The translations under genes and the position numbers were made by a program. From Clavelina lepadiformis (taxonomy: Eukaryota; Chordata; Ascidiacea; Aplousobranchia; Clavelinidae), in NCBI RefSeq assembly GCF_947623445.1, contig NC_135242.1:15934001-15998000 (forward strand): DNA of 64,000 bases. The letters run 5' to 3'. Each line of letters starts with the position of its first letter. The stretch's first letter is position 1. The notes beneath the pieces were generated by a model. It did no database searches and was not told the origin of the DNA. It saw only the letters and a list, made by a program, of their open reading frames with translations. Of the stretch, positions 36,401-48,600 are shown piece after piece.

Positions 36401-39400
36401 ATGTTGATAACTCAGAATATACCGGTAACGTCAACATCCTTCAGAGTTCTTTGGATTATTTTTATAATTTGTACGTTATTTAGCAACGAGCTAAAAGGTG
36501 AGAAAGCTTCAAATTATTACTGTATTTTTGTAATTTTATTTCATTTCACCGTAATTTTATTGCAAAGATTGCACTATTTTTGTTCGAAAGTCACGCAGTT
36601 TGCGCAATTACTTATAACACCATTTAGAGTACATTATAAGCTTATACGCTTTCAGCGCAAAACTATGAAAATTATGACGACTATTACGACTATTATGGCG
36701 ACTATTACTACGAAAGACCAACCGGAGATTCTGTGGAGTGTGGTGGGGAGCTCGTAGATGACGAGGGCACTATTACGTCACCAGGATACCCTTCTGAAGC
36801 AAACCCCACTGGCACTTACCCATCTTTTACCGACTGTTTTTGGTACAAGAACGAGGTCAAAACGACTCTTATTCAAGTAAAGAAAAATTTGCAGTGATTT
36901 CTTTAGATATATTGCCTAGCTTGAATAGTTGAATAAATTGTGGACTGAATTCGTACGAAAATCAGTCATTTTCCTTTTATATAGTTCAAGTTTTGGGACA
37001 TGGCTGTGGAAATAGGGGAAGGCGACTCGACAGTAACGTGTGACTTCGATCGGATAAATGTTTCTGTGACTTCTTTGGGATGGAAGCTATTTTGCGGGTA
37101 CCAAAAATTGTTATAAGTTTAGTTGTTTATAAGGTGGAAAGTTGTTTATATCCTGGATTATACTTAAAGTTTTAACATTTCAACAACAAAATGTTGCTTA
37201 ATTCTTTTTTCCCGTTATAGTTATGAAACTCCATCTGATGAATTACAAGGAACCGGATCTTTGTCTATTCACTTTCGATCTGATAGCTCGGTCAACTACA
37301 GGGGATTTGTTGCAACATACAAAAGTAAAAGCTTATATAGTATAAGCTTAATTACATTCAGAAAACTTAATTAACGCTAAAGCAGACAATAAAATTATAT
37401 TTTGATAAAAATTGTGTATTTATCAACTGTGTATTGTAGAAAGAGCACTTCCCCCTTTTTAATGAATTCAAATTTTGATTAATTTTGTTTTCACGTATTT
37501 CAAGTCACTGAAGATCACAATCCATGCGAGCCTAGTCCATGTCAATATGGCGAATGTGAGCTGAATGAAGCTGGCACTCTGCCTAACTGTGTTTGTGACG
37601 CTGGGTAAGCACTTCAAAGTATCTACCGTTAAAGTTTATGCTTTTTCTGACATCAAAATATTAGTAAAGATAAAGTTATTACACATCAATACAAAGTTAC
37701 ATCTTGAAGGAAGATATGATAAATTTAATATTTATTCCACCAAACTGCATGTTTGTGACATTATGACACAAACAAGAAACACGTTGCCAAACAGTTTTAG
37801 AACCAGACTTGAATGTTTAGATGGACTGGAGAGCAATGTACTTTGGACATATCAGAATGCTGGTCAGAACCTTGTCAAAACGGTGGAACTTGCGAAGAAA
37901 ACGAACCGAACCGTTATGATTGTGCTTGCTTGCCTGGTTGGACTGGCATACACTGCGAGACTCGTAAGAAGTTAATCTGCTTTGAAAAAACATACAGTAT
38001 ATAACTTAAATGTGGGCAAAGTTTTTGCGGAAGTTATCTGCTAGGCGATGATGGTTCTTCAGCTACTGACGAACGTTTGTCGGATGACGATTCTTCAAAC
38101 AACAACAAACCTGTCAGCGACGATGAAGATACAAAAGATGACAAAGCTTCAAATGAAAAAAAACCCACAAGTGGAAAAAGTGCTTCCCGTGATAGTGGTA
38201 AAAAAGAAAAAGAAAACAAACCTTCGTCGCCTTGTCAACCATCACCATGTGTTAACGGAGGTGCTTGCATTGAAGTAAAAGGGGACAATTACACTTGTCG
38301 CTGCCAACCAAATTATGAAGGAGAAAATTGCGAAATAGGTATACAATTTTCTGAGCATATTATCAAAGATTTTTTACGGTACATTAATTACTAATAGTAC
38401 GTCACTGAATAACATAATGAACAGTATGAGTCATGTTTGACGTCATCTCGATAGTTTCAAAGGTTGTTATAATCGGAGAAAAGACAGCCGTAAGTTGCTG
38501 ATTTCATGCAATCACAAAATGAATCAAAAGTTTTTCAGAAACCGGATGCGGAAATCCAGGCATTCCAGACTTGCAAAAAGGCAAGAGGTTTACTGCAGGC
38601 GACACGGTAAAATTCTATTGTGAACGAGGGTTCATATTATCCGGACCAAGAAACGTGTCTTGTTTCGAAAATGGCACTTGGTCCCTTGAGGTACCAAAAT
38701 GCTTGGGTAAGTTGTTAACTGCATGTCATACTTTTATGGTAGCATTACGCTTTAAAAAAGACATCATCTTTTAATAGGGTTAAGTGAAGAGAGTAATTTT
38801 GCAATATTATAATAAGTTTTTGCTAATTGCCAAAATCACCAAACAAAGATTAAATGATAGCATTTTAATAATGACATCAAAAATAGTTTACAAGCAGTTA
38901 ATAATGTCAACGGGAATACAAAAAACACTAGACTAGATGTTTCTTATGCTTTTGCAACAATCATTAGAGCCTTTGTCTTTTTTTAAGTTATAAAACACCT
39001 TTGAATTAAATTTTAAGGGTGTTGGTGATTTGCTTTCTTTTTCTCTTCTATTTTGTTTTAATTTAGTGAATAAAACTAATGAAGACCAGAAAGAGTCCAG
39101 TGAAGCATGGAAAACAACCATGATTGGACTTGGAATCGCATTCGGTGGCAATTTAATAATCTTTGGTGTATGGGTGGCAAACAGCGGGTATCCATAGAAT
39201 GAGAAACTTTTGGCAAATATTTTGGCCTTTTCTTTATCTTTAGTGACATCAAACGAGTAAAACTTAATTATCAGGAAATCTTTACCAAAATCAACTCAAG
39301 TTTGCAAACGCCAAAATATCATTAAAACTTGAGACTGTTTTACTTACTGTAATTAAAAAAAAAGGTTTTGTAAATAACTTGCACAATGCACATGTTTATC

Positions 39401-39798
39401 TTGAAAGCGAAAAATAAATAAAATTAACTAGCTGTGCGGAATGCAAAAACAAACGGTACAAATAGCAATATCTGAAGACCATAAATCATAGTTAATGTCT
39501 CTTTGCCTCTATAGTCTATATAAAGCACAGTAATTATAATTATTTAAAGTTTATTAAAATACATGTGTACTCTAAGACAACGCTTCAAGATTGTTTGTGC
39601 AATTATAGGCCATTAATGAAGGTCGGTGAAGTCGCCTCTTTTCCAAATAACGCCAATAATGCTCTTCCAAAGCGTTATGACAACATTTCGCTAAACACAA
39701 TTAACCTTAGCGATGACGACATATCTGAGACGGATGAAGACAGTAGCGATGATAGCGATGAGGATTACATCACAAAACCTGGAAGAGACATTCCTTAG
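36401..39798 (+). CDS. R2: Tyr-rich CUB-EGF(3)-CCP transmembrane receptor
   Basis: Second tandem paralogue. Exons: 36401-36497, 36656-36876, 36985-37097, 37221-37324, 37505-37604, 37821-37963, 38045-38338, 38539-38706, 39067-39187, 39609-39798; 516 residues, phases close. Signal peptide ~1-32 with a long n-region ([14 protein letters not shown]). Residues ~34-52 are a Tyr/Asp stretch ([19 protein letters not shown]), followed by CUB ~58-178 (ECGGEL ... [16 protein letters not shown]). EGF1 ~183-213, EGF2 ~217-259. About 58 residues of charged low-complexity linker (260-318) precede EGF3 in the same exon. CCP 358-413 (GCGNPG ... WSLEVPKC). Transmembrane ~427-450. The ~63-residue tail has an acidic cluster ([19 protein letters not shown]) and ends GRDIP. 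AATAAA lies just after the stop. The same exon sizes as R1 and R3 for CUB (113, 104), EGF1/2 (100, 143) and CCP (168) prove paralogy. Confidence 0.85.
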
Positions 39799-40820
39799 AG
39801 AATAAACCACATAAATATCTGCTAATATGGAAATTGTCTAACTGATTTGTAATTTTTAGCGCTAAATAACAACGAGGCAAAGAAGGTGTCACAAAAAGTA
39901 TTGTTGGTCTATGATTGGTTGTTTATTGTTTGTTGCTGTATGTACTGATCTAAAGGCGTTATTGTAAAATGTATTTTTTGTATGTAATTAAATCTTTTGC
40001 TTTGCTAAAATCAGAAAATACATGCGTATATCTTTGTAACTCTGGTACAGTCTTGCGTGGTTTAAAACGTTAGTGTTAGTCGGAGTTGTTTCTGTTTACC
40101 AAAAACGCTTTAGGGAGCATTTTAGACAGAGTAAATTAGCATAACCAAAAATTTTATAGACTTGTAAATTGAAAAATTAAAATAAATTGTACATTATTCA
40201 AAAAAGCATATATACACAAACTCAACTGCACAAGACTTGCAAAGTTGGTGTAAGCCTAGTTTCAACAGATTGAGCTTTATCTGGATTAAAAGATTTTTTA
40301 CCCCATCTTCCCATCTACATACAATTTCTTAAATGCTGCAAGCTGATCAATCTTCTGGTGTTCATGTTGTTTGTTGTACTACGTCAATAGCCGCAAGAAC
40401 CCTTCAATATAACAAGAGGAAACTCCTAATTGGATTTCTTCTCGCAAACGTTAATCCAAAGCTCGTAACAAAGGATTGTTGTTTACAGAATCACTTCAAA
40501 ACTATTTGCTTTCGTCCATGTTTGTTTTTTGAAGAGTTGAGATGATGCGGGAAGTTAGTCATTTTTAAGACGTTACTTAGTGTAAATTGATGCAAAAAAT
40601 AATTATAGTTTCATTATGTGCTTTTGGTGATTTCGTCATGCATTTTCGCAAGACCGATATAACTGAGATGCATAGAAACTATATAATGGTATGATTTACT
40701 ATCATTTTAGTTGCAGGAACTATAAGCTGTAAGTTAAAATATTTATACAGTTATGCGAGTTGCCACACTCCGTGTGACAAAAGCAATCAGATGATGAGCT
40801 CACCATAAAACCCTTACAGA
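39799..40820. other. Intergenic R2-R3
   Basis: About 1.0 kb, AT-rich, containing the R2 3' end and R3 promoter. The frame at 40333-40545 has no splice or family support. Confidence 0.5.
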
Positions 40821-43800
40821 ATGTCGAAGCGATTTACATCGAAAGCATTTTTGTTTTATTTCAGTTTTACTGTTTACCAAAACATTTCAGGTAAAATTGT
40901 AATTTATTTGTGTTTTGGCAACGATTTTGTAAAGTGAAATTTCACTTTACAGAAGTATTATTTTGTAGAAGTATACTTCTATAGTTCTATATATAGAACA
41001 TTGCTACATATGGGTGTGTACATTGTACAATTTTGCGAAGACGAGCACTTGCAAAGTTAGCTGTTGTATTGTTGTAACAGCGCAAGATAACCCGACGTAT
41101 AATGATTGCGGGGGGACTTTGGTGAAACCAGCAGAAAGCTATGCCGTATTAACCAACCCAGGCTATGATTCAAAATACGATAACAACCTTCACTGCATAT
41201 GGACATTGGAAAGCGGTGAGAAAACACTGTTGCAGGTAAACTTATACAGACCAATCAAACTGGTTAAACGCATACAAGGTTTATTAAAGGTTACTTTTCG
41301 TTATATTCTTCCACTTGTTTGCATTCATAATAATCAAAGCAAAAGTGAAGTAATTTACATGATAACGTTGATAAAATTTTTATCTAAAGATGAAATTTTG
41401 GGATATGAACATTGAACCCGGAGACGGTGGTTCCAATACAACTTGTGAATACGACTACGTTGAAGTATACATAACAACAATGGAAGAAAGTAGAAGGTTT
41501 TGTGGGTAATTTTGCGGCTTCATACATATATAAATGAATGAGAAAGTATAATAAAAAAGTAGAATATTTGCTAGTCATGATCAGTACATATATCTTGAAA
41601 TATTCGCTCATAAACTGTAGTCTGCATTATTTGCTAAAATGAGGTCAAATTGTTTAATCAATTATAGTCTGAAAATAGTCAAAGTTTCTCAGAAAATTAC
41701 ATTTTTACGAAATATAACCTTTTTTATGCCTACAGTTTGGATGAAATTTTGTATAATACGGAAAATGATTAAATTGTGCACCAAAATAGGGTTGTATGTG
41801 TAATGCTATAACGAAAACATTTTGAGTACAATCAGGGAAGCTAAAAACCATGAAAATTATCGAAAAGCTGAAAAACTTTCAAAACTATTTTTATTAATAA
41901 ATTATAGCAGTCTATATTTTCTGGAGTAAGTTTGGTTTCACTTTTGAAAAAGGTTTAGGGTCAAAAAGTTTGGTGAAATGCCAAGTACTAGTGAAATACC
42001 AGGCAAGTAAGTAAAAAAAAGCATTCATCAAAAAGTAACATTTGTTTTAAAAGTTATATGTAACAACTTGGGCCCACAAAAGCCCTTGCCGTTTTCAGTC
42101 AAACTATACGAGTGTTTCTTGAGAGCGATTTCGGGAACCACAAAACCTGCTCTAAAACCTTGCCATTGTTATCGCGGGATTGAACAACAAGCAATAATCA
42201 AGATAAATGTAATTAATGCCAAGACGTGAAATGTGTTCAATAACAGAGAAGTGCTCTTAATGTGAAAACCAGTTCCGTTGACTACTTAGCCTATGTGAGG
42301 ATACAATACTTAATTATACAAACGCTAAAATTTTAAAAAAGTCAGAAATATATGCTGTTTATTTAATGCGCGTTTATCTAAATTGTTTCTATAACCGCTA
42401 CGGAACAGTTCGGTTAGCAGTTCCATATACAGACATTTTGTATCTAACCTTCATTCCATCACGTTTACATTTTCTTCACCCTAAAGGTTACAACTTATGG
42501 CAAAGTGTCACATTTGCTGTAACTGCTTTGTGCTTGGATTTGCTTCTTCAGGTTCAATTCACCAGACACTGTATTTAATGGAATAGGGACGTTAACAGTG
42601 ACCTTCCACAGCGACGACTCCGTCAATTATCGTGGTTTTCAAGCTACATTTCAAGGTTAATAGACTAACTACAGTAGCCTAATTTATATAAGCTTATCGC
42701 TAATATCCTATAGGCTATACACCAGCCGCGTATTTTAAGTATTTATGGTGTTTTTTTGGTTTCCTTCTCAGCCTCCAAAATAAAAAAGTTGGCTTTAATA
42801 TAGGACCGGATTGGACCACGGTAAAGTTCGCTTGGGCGACTTATAGACCGCTTAGAAAAGTCTGGCTAAGATAGTTCGTGGCAACTTAAAATCGCCTTTG
42901 AAGCTGTATATTTTGGCGCTTATACTGTTACAAAAAAATTATAGAAATTTCAGTATAATAAATTTTTTTATTATAATTTCCTTTTTATAACTTTTGAGCG
43001 AATTCATACAACCCAGCAACCATCCGCAACTATTCAAGAATGGCCTTATACTAATTAACTCCTAAGCAATTCAACCTATACTGTGTATTACAACTATTCT
43101 GCCGTTGAAGTTGGCTAATAAACCGCCCGAGCAATCCAAGTCATTCAAACAATCAAAGCATTCGGTCCAAAGAAGTAGTGGTCCAAACGATTAAGGCAAA
43201 CCTGCTGTAGCCCATTTTAAAATCACCTGTTCCTTATTTGAGACAGTGCGCGAGAACTTCGATCCATGTGAAGGGGACCCGTGCCAGGGGGGAGGAACGT
43301 GTGAAGTGGATACTGTCAGTCTTGGATCTAAATGCATCTGTGTTCCAGGGTAAGTAAAACGGCTTAGATTACAAGATCTTTCGAAAATCAAACTATGTTA
43401 TAACCGAAATCCGTTTATATATTGTTACACCGAAATAAATCCACGACATTGGTAACGACAGGTTAATAATTTTTTGATAAATTGTATATTTGCAGACAAT
43501 TATGTGAGCTTATGGGCAATATTATAGGCTACTAAATAAAAGTGAAAAACCCGTCAAACAAGTAGGATTTTTGTAACGGGTTTTGTAGCATATTATTCCG
43601 GTATTGAAGGTTATCCGGTAAACATAACACGTAATGGTAAATCATATTTTACTACAACCGGGGCAAAAAAGAAACTTTACTATTAAGAGTCTGATTAAAA
43701 TGAGCCCCTTCCTATCTTGTTTCTTCTAATATACTCTTATTCAAAGCACACCCACGTTTGGCTAGTGAAACCTTGGGTAATGTTCCAAATAATCCAGACC

Positions 43801-45327
43801 AATTACTAGGTGAGGTTCAAGAGAGCTTTGGACCTTCTGGAAAATTACATCAGGCATACTACTGTAGTAGCCTAACTGTTGTTCAGTCCCATCTAGAATT
43901 CTCTTTGTCTCCTCCTGATGTACCAAGCTATAGTTATGGACCTGTGGCTGAACTGAGCTTAGCCTTAACTATAACCATTTCCACATAAACAGGAGTTGGC
44001 TATTTCAGCCGTGATTAACAAAGCACTGTAACTCACTACTAGAAACTATGTTCTTCCTACAATAGCAATCCCAAATCTTAATTTTACTGGTTTGAAACCA
44101 CTTCTTTACAACCACAAGTTTCATATAAATGTAGAAAACGAAGCCAACTTCCATTGCAAACGATTTTTGTCACAGCTTATCTGGTGAAAATTGTGAGATC
44201 GACGTAGACGAATGTTTGTCTGACCCCTGCCAAAATGGTGGCACATGCAGCGAAGGTGCCGAACTCGACAGCTATATTTGTGATTGTCCAACACGCTGGC
44301 AAGGCCACGATTGTGAAATCGGTAAAACCAGACTATCTTTGTATTCGTTTACTATATAGGTCTACTTCACGACACATTGTCGCGTTTAACATGTGTATGA
44401 TTTCGGTAAGTAGGCTTAACTAGCTTCAAGTTTGTTTGTTGGGGATATGGTAGTAGGTCTATAGCAAACAAGGCGTTACTACAAATATATTTTATTTCAG
44501 AAAAAGAATCACCTTGCATGCCAAATCCGTGCATGCACGGAGGAACGTGTGAAGAAATAGATGTAGAAACCGCGGAATGCCTCTGCGGAGACGGTTATGC
44601 CGGAGAATTTTGCGAAATAAGTGATGAATTGTTTTCCTACCCAATTCCAAATGTATATTTTTTGATAAAAATGTTTTGCGTTGCTTTTACCTAACCAAAT
44701 TTATTCTAGAAACCGGATGCAGTAACCCAGGAATACCATACCTAGATGAACACAGACGGTTTAACAAAGGTACGATTCTGCAGTTTTCGTGCATAGACGA
44801 GTATTACTTACATGGAATCGAAAACTCCACTTGTCTGGTAAACGGAACTTGGTCAACCGAACTACCCGAGTGTTATCGTAAGTAAGCCTGCAGTTATTAT
44901 GCCATAGAAGTCGAAAACGGTTCCGAAATGTGTATAGGGCTTCTGTTTACGTGTTAAGCCTATATAGCTAAGTGGTACAGGTGAAGGGACAGACCCAGGT
45001 GGCGATGAAGGTTTAAGTACGTGGTCATTGGTGATGCTTGGGTTGGGCCTGGCAGTTGGAATAAAACTTATAATCTTCGTTACGTGGATGATATATAAAA
45101 GGTATGTCACTTATTTTGCTTTGAACACGTTTGATGCCAATCGCGAAAACTGTGTATAACTATATTCGCCATTGTTTAGCCCTTGGACATTCTTCGGTAA
45201 AGCAAGCGCTTTTACAATACACGATGGTGCGCAAATGCAAAGACGAAGAGCGAGCTCGACCAGATCAGTGCAGACATCAAGCGTTTACTCGGTCAGCGAT
45301 GAAATTTCGTCGAACAGCAAAAGTTAG
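40821..45327 (+). CDS. R3: CUB-EGF(3)-CCP transmembrane receptor
   Basis: Third tandem paralogue. Exons: 40821-40890, 41081-41235, 41390-41505, 42552-42655, 43247-43349, 44176-44321, 44501-44620, 44710-44877, 44981-45101, 45180-45327; 416 residues, phases close. Signal peptide ~1-23 (FLFYFSFTVY). CUB ~30-148 (DCGGTL ... [16 protein letters not shown]). EGF1 ~152-186 (CEGDPCQGGGTC), EGF2 ~190-231 ([16 protein letters not shown], calcium-binding type), EGF3 ~233-271 (CMPNPCMHGGTC). CCP 272-327 (GCSNPG ... WSTELPEC). Transmembrane ~341-365 (LVMLGLGLAVGIKLIIFV). The ~48-residue tail is Arg/Ser-rich (RRRASSTRS ... SVYSVSDEISSNSKS). Its start SPWTFF aligns with GPWVKL of R1, supporting the last junction. 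Introns 3 and 5 are longer (1.0 and 0.8 kb) but otherwise the layout matches R1 and R2. Confidence 0.85.
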
Positions 45328-45608
45328 GTCTTCTGAAGTGGTTCAAAAAACAACGCAACCACTGTGTACTCGAGTTTTACGCTGTAAACTGTCGTTTGCA
45401 TTTAGTACCTGCTGTAAACATTGATCTTTTTCTAACCGCAATGCATTAACTTTCTTTGAAATCAAATACAAACACAGTTCCTTAAGGCAGTGATGTTTAG
45501 TTGCAACGGGTGACCCCGATCAAAGTAGACAGACAAAATTAAAAGAATGCAGCAGTTCGTGTAGCACTATGCAGCAGTTAAGGATTAACCTTCTCTTTAG
45601 ATTTGTGG

Positions 45609-48600
45609 CTATGCATATTTGGCAACTGGATATACCAAAGAAAAACTTCCGGTGCCACCGCGTACAATCTGACCGGCCACAATACGAGCCGACGGAGATT
45701 GCAATCGATCGGATAAACCTGAAAAAGAAAACCCATTACAAAGACACTGGGTTTGTCAAGTACCTGACAAGTTGATTTACATTTACCATATAATGCAGCG
45801 TTATTGAGAAATTTCATTGTTGTTTCGAAACTCATCTGTTGCAGCGGTGAAATACATGACTCTATCGCGACTCTGTTAAATGGTTTATATTCCCCTTCGT
45901 AACACATGTAGTCTCCAACCAGACTCAAATGTCGCGGGTCAACTTCGATACCTGCATGGACATCACATAAACACAAGTTTGTTATGACGTTATAACTTCT
46001 AAAGAAGCATTTAATGAAAGATACGCAGTAATAACAAACGACATTAAGGAGGTCAGCCTGACTTACCGTATACTGCAAAGACGTTTGCAATTTCTTTCAC
46101 AACAACACACCTCGCCGCTTCAATGCCGTAAACGTTAGCAACAGAATGCACGCAGTTGCAGTATAAGGAATTAACGTTTAAGCACTGTTCATTCGAAAAG
46201 AAGTGGACATTTAGAAAAACAATATCAGTGTTAAACTGTTATCGTAATATGACATACTTACATCTTCATTTTCAAAAATTTTGTGGAAATTGATTCCCTC
46301 AGATACGAAGTTAACCGCCATTTCATCGACCGTGCTTTGTCCTTGGGTGGGGATCAAAATGCATCTTGTGAGCCCGGGCACTTGACGTACAGCGCTCGCT
46401 GATGCCTGGTCTCGAACCAACGATACCAAGTCCACATTTACAGACGTCAACGGCATTAATAAAGTAATCTGTATAGGAACAGCGTTTAGGAGTAAAGCAT
46501 AGCTAAGAAGTTAACTTTTCGCTTTATAATATTACTATACCTGGCACCAGCCATTCGATGCGACATCAAATTTATAATCTTCAACGGAAATATCTCCGTG
46601 TCCGAGATTCTTCACCGCTTGTACGCGAAGTTCGACCGATGCTGAGTTTGTATTACTGAGCTTCTCGCCTGCCTCTTTGTAAACTAAACATCATAACGAC
46701 TTTTTGAGCTAGTTATTGCCGCTATTTGGCTAGTATTTTTTGCACTTGCTGCCATATCGAATTTTTACCATCGCCATCCTGGCCGTTTTCAAAAGATTGT
46801 CTGGAAGTTTCATCGATCGCAATAGCTTCAGGAAGTCCACTCATGTCCATATCTCCATCCTGATTATCATCATCGGACATGACGGCTTCATGAAAATTAA
46901 TAATACAACGTGGTAATATCCCACAATTTCAGCACGAAATTAGATGGAAGGCTCGTTAAATTTTACTATCTTGTTCTTCGTAGTCGACGTCCTCTCTCTT
47001 TTTACGCTTTTGTGCGGCCATAGTTTCGTCACCATCGTCAAACTCCACCTCCTCATCAGGATCGTCTCCTGCTCGAGGGTCTTCCGGATTCTTCAAGTTA
47101 TCCTTTAAAAGTTTGTTAATTGTTTGAAAATTAGAGAAGAATGTTGATAATATTATGCGACTGAAATGCCACTTACTTCTGGTTCTGGAGGTGGCTCGAC
47201 ATAAATTTCCTGCTCCTGGGACTCCCCATCACTTGTTACTCGCCTTGCAGTCTCTCGTGCAACTCTTTGCTCGACGACCAGACTCTCCGTGGCTCGCTTC
47301 TTCATTTGTTTAGCCAGCGCAAATAGAAATCTCCGCAAAAAGCTTCATGAAAATGTTCAGATTTAGGGTTAAATTTAGGAGTGTTATCAACACCTGACAG
47401 TTTTAAACTTACTGTTTTTCGACATGATGCAATACATTCTCTCGCGATAGAGCCAAATCTTTTCGAAACTGCTGCTCGGGCAAAATATGCATGTTGATGA
47501 TACAACGACGGTATCTATCGCCCGGCTCCCCTTTACCCACCACCAACCGCTCTTCTACAGTAAATTTCTGCAAAACCTGCGACAAAATATAGTGAAACCA
47601 ACAGGCTGGCAGGATATACCTGAATAAGCCAGTTTGTAATTGATAGTTTGCACCAACCTGACTTAGTAAAGTCTTAGTAAGTTCTTTACACAAGCGTTTC
47701 GCTCTTTTGTTCATTCCGTCCTTCACCGGAACCGTAACCTGTGGCGTTTTGATTTGCTTTGTGGCAACCATTAGGATTTCACGCAGTCTGGGAATACCCA
47801 ATGTCACGTTCATTTCCCCTCTACCGGCAAAGTGGAAAGTGTTGAGGGTCATCTGGGTGGAAGGTTCGCCGATACTTTGAGCTGCAAGTAAGCCGACACT
47901 TTCTCCGGGTTGGCACAGAGATCGCTGATACCTGAGCTTTTGCAAGCTTTCTAGCCTGATAAAAACATTAACTGATGCAGCGAAAATGGGGTTAACGCCA
48001 GCTTTATTCTTCTTCAATATTGTTTTACAGAAATAACTGTCATCTGCCACACGTTACCTGGTCAATGTAAGCGCAGAATTATGGTTACTTTTCTCTTCAA
48101 TTTGTGGTAAACCATCCGGATTTTCTTTGAGATATTGTCTCAGTTCGTGATGAAATCGATCTGACATGGAGCCATAATACAAATCAGGCCGATAAATTGA
48201 TATCACCGGATCTGGAAGACGATGCTTTTTCGCGTTTGACAGAAATTTTCGTTTTTGTTCCTGACCCAGCTCATTCCACTGCCGTGTTACCTAAATGAAG
48301 GTACAAATATTAGAGCAATAATAACAATTAAATAAGATATAAAATGTTTAATATTGTACCTGTGCAATATTGCCACAAGATAAGGTCTTTCCATACTCCA
48401 GAAAACCTGAAGTTCTGGCAATGCTGGGTAGTTTTGCTTTCCGTAACTTTCGGTCCCGCTTCTTCTTTATTTTATCATATTTCTTCCACTTGCGATCAGC
48501 CGACATAACGTCAAATATTTTTTCAACTTGTTGCATTGGCGGCAGTTTGTTTTCAATCGCCTGAAACAAGTACGTCAGAAAAAGGTGTATCGAATGTTGA

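Noticed and set aside
36386..36757. 123-residue frame as a separate gene
   Set aside because: It is R2 exon 1 reading through into its intron; the donor AAAAG|gtgaga ends the exon in phase.
30104..45327. R1-R3 as known tunicate allorecognition genes (for example fester or vCRL)
   Set aside because: Those proteins are described mainly with sushi domains; the CUB-EGF-CCP order here differs, and no direct similarity could be judged by eye.
45131..45424. 97-residue frame over R3 last exon
   Set aside because: Wrong frame; the exon 45180-45327 in phase with the transmembrane exon gives the Ser-rich tail that aligns with R1 at SPW/GPW.
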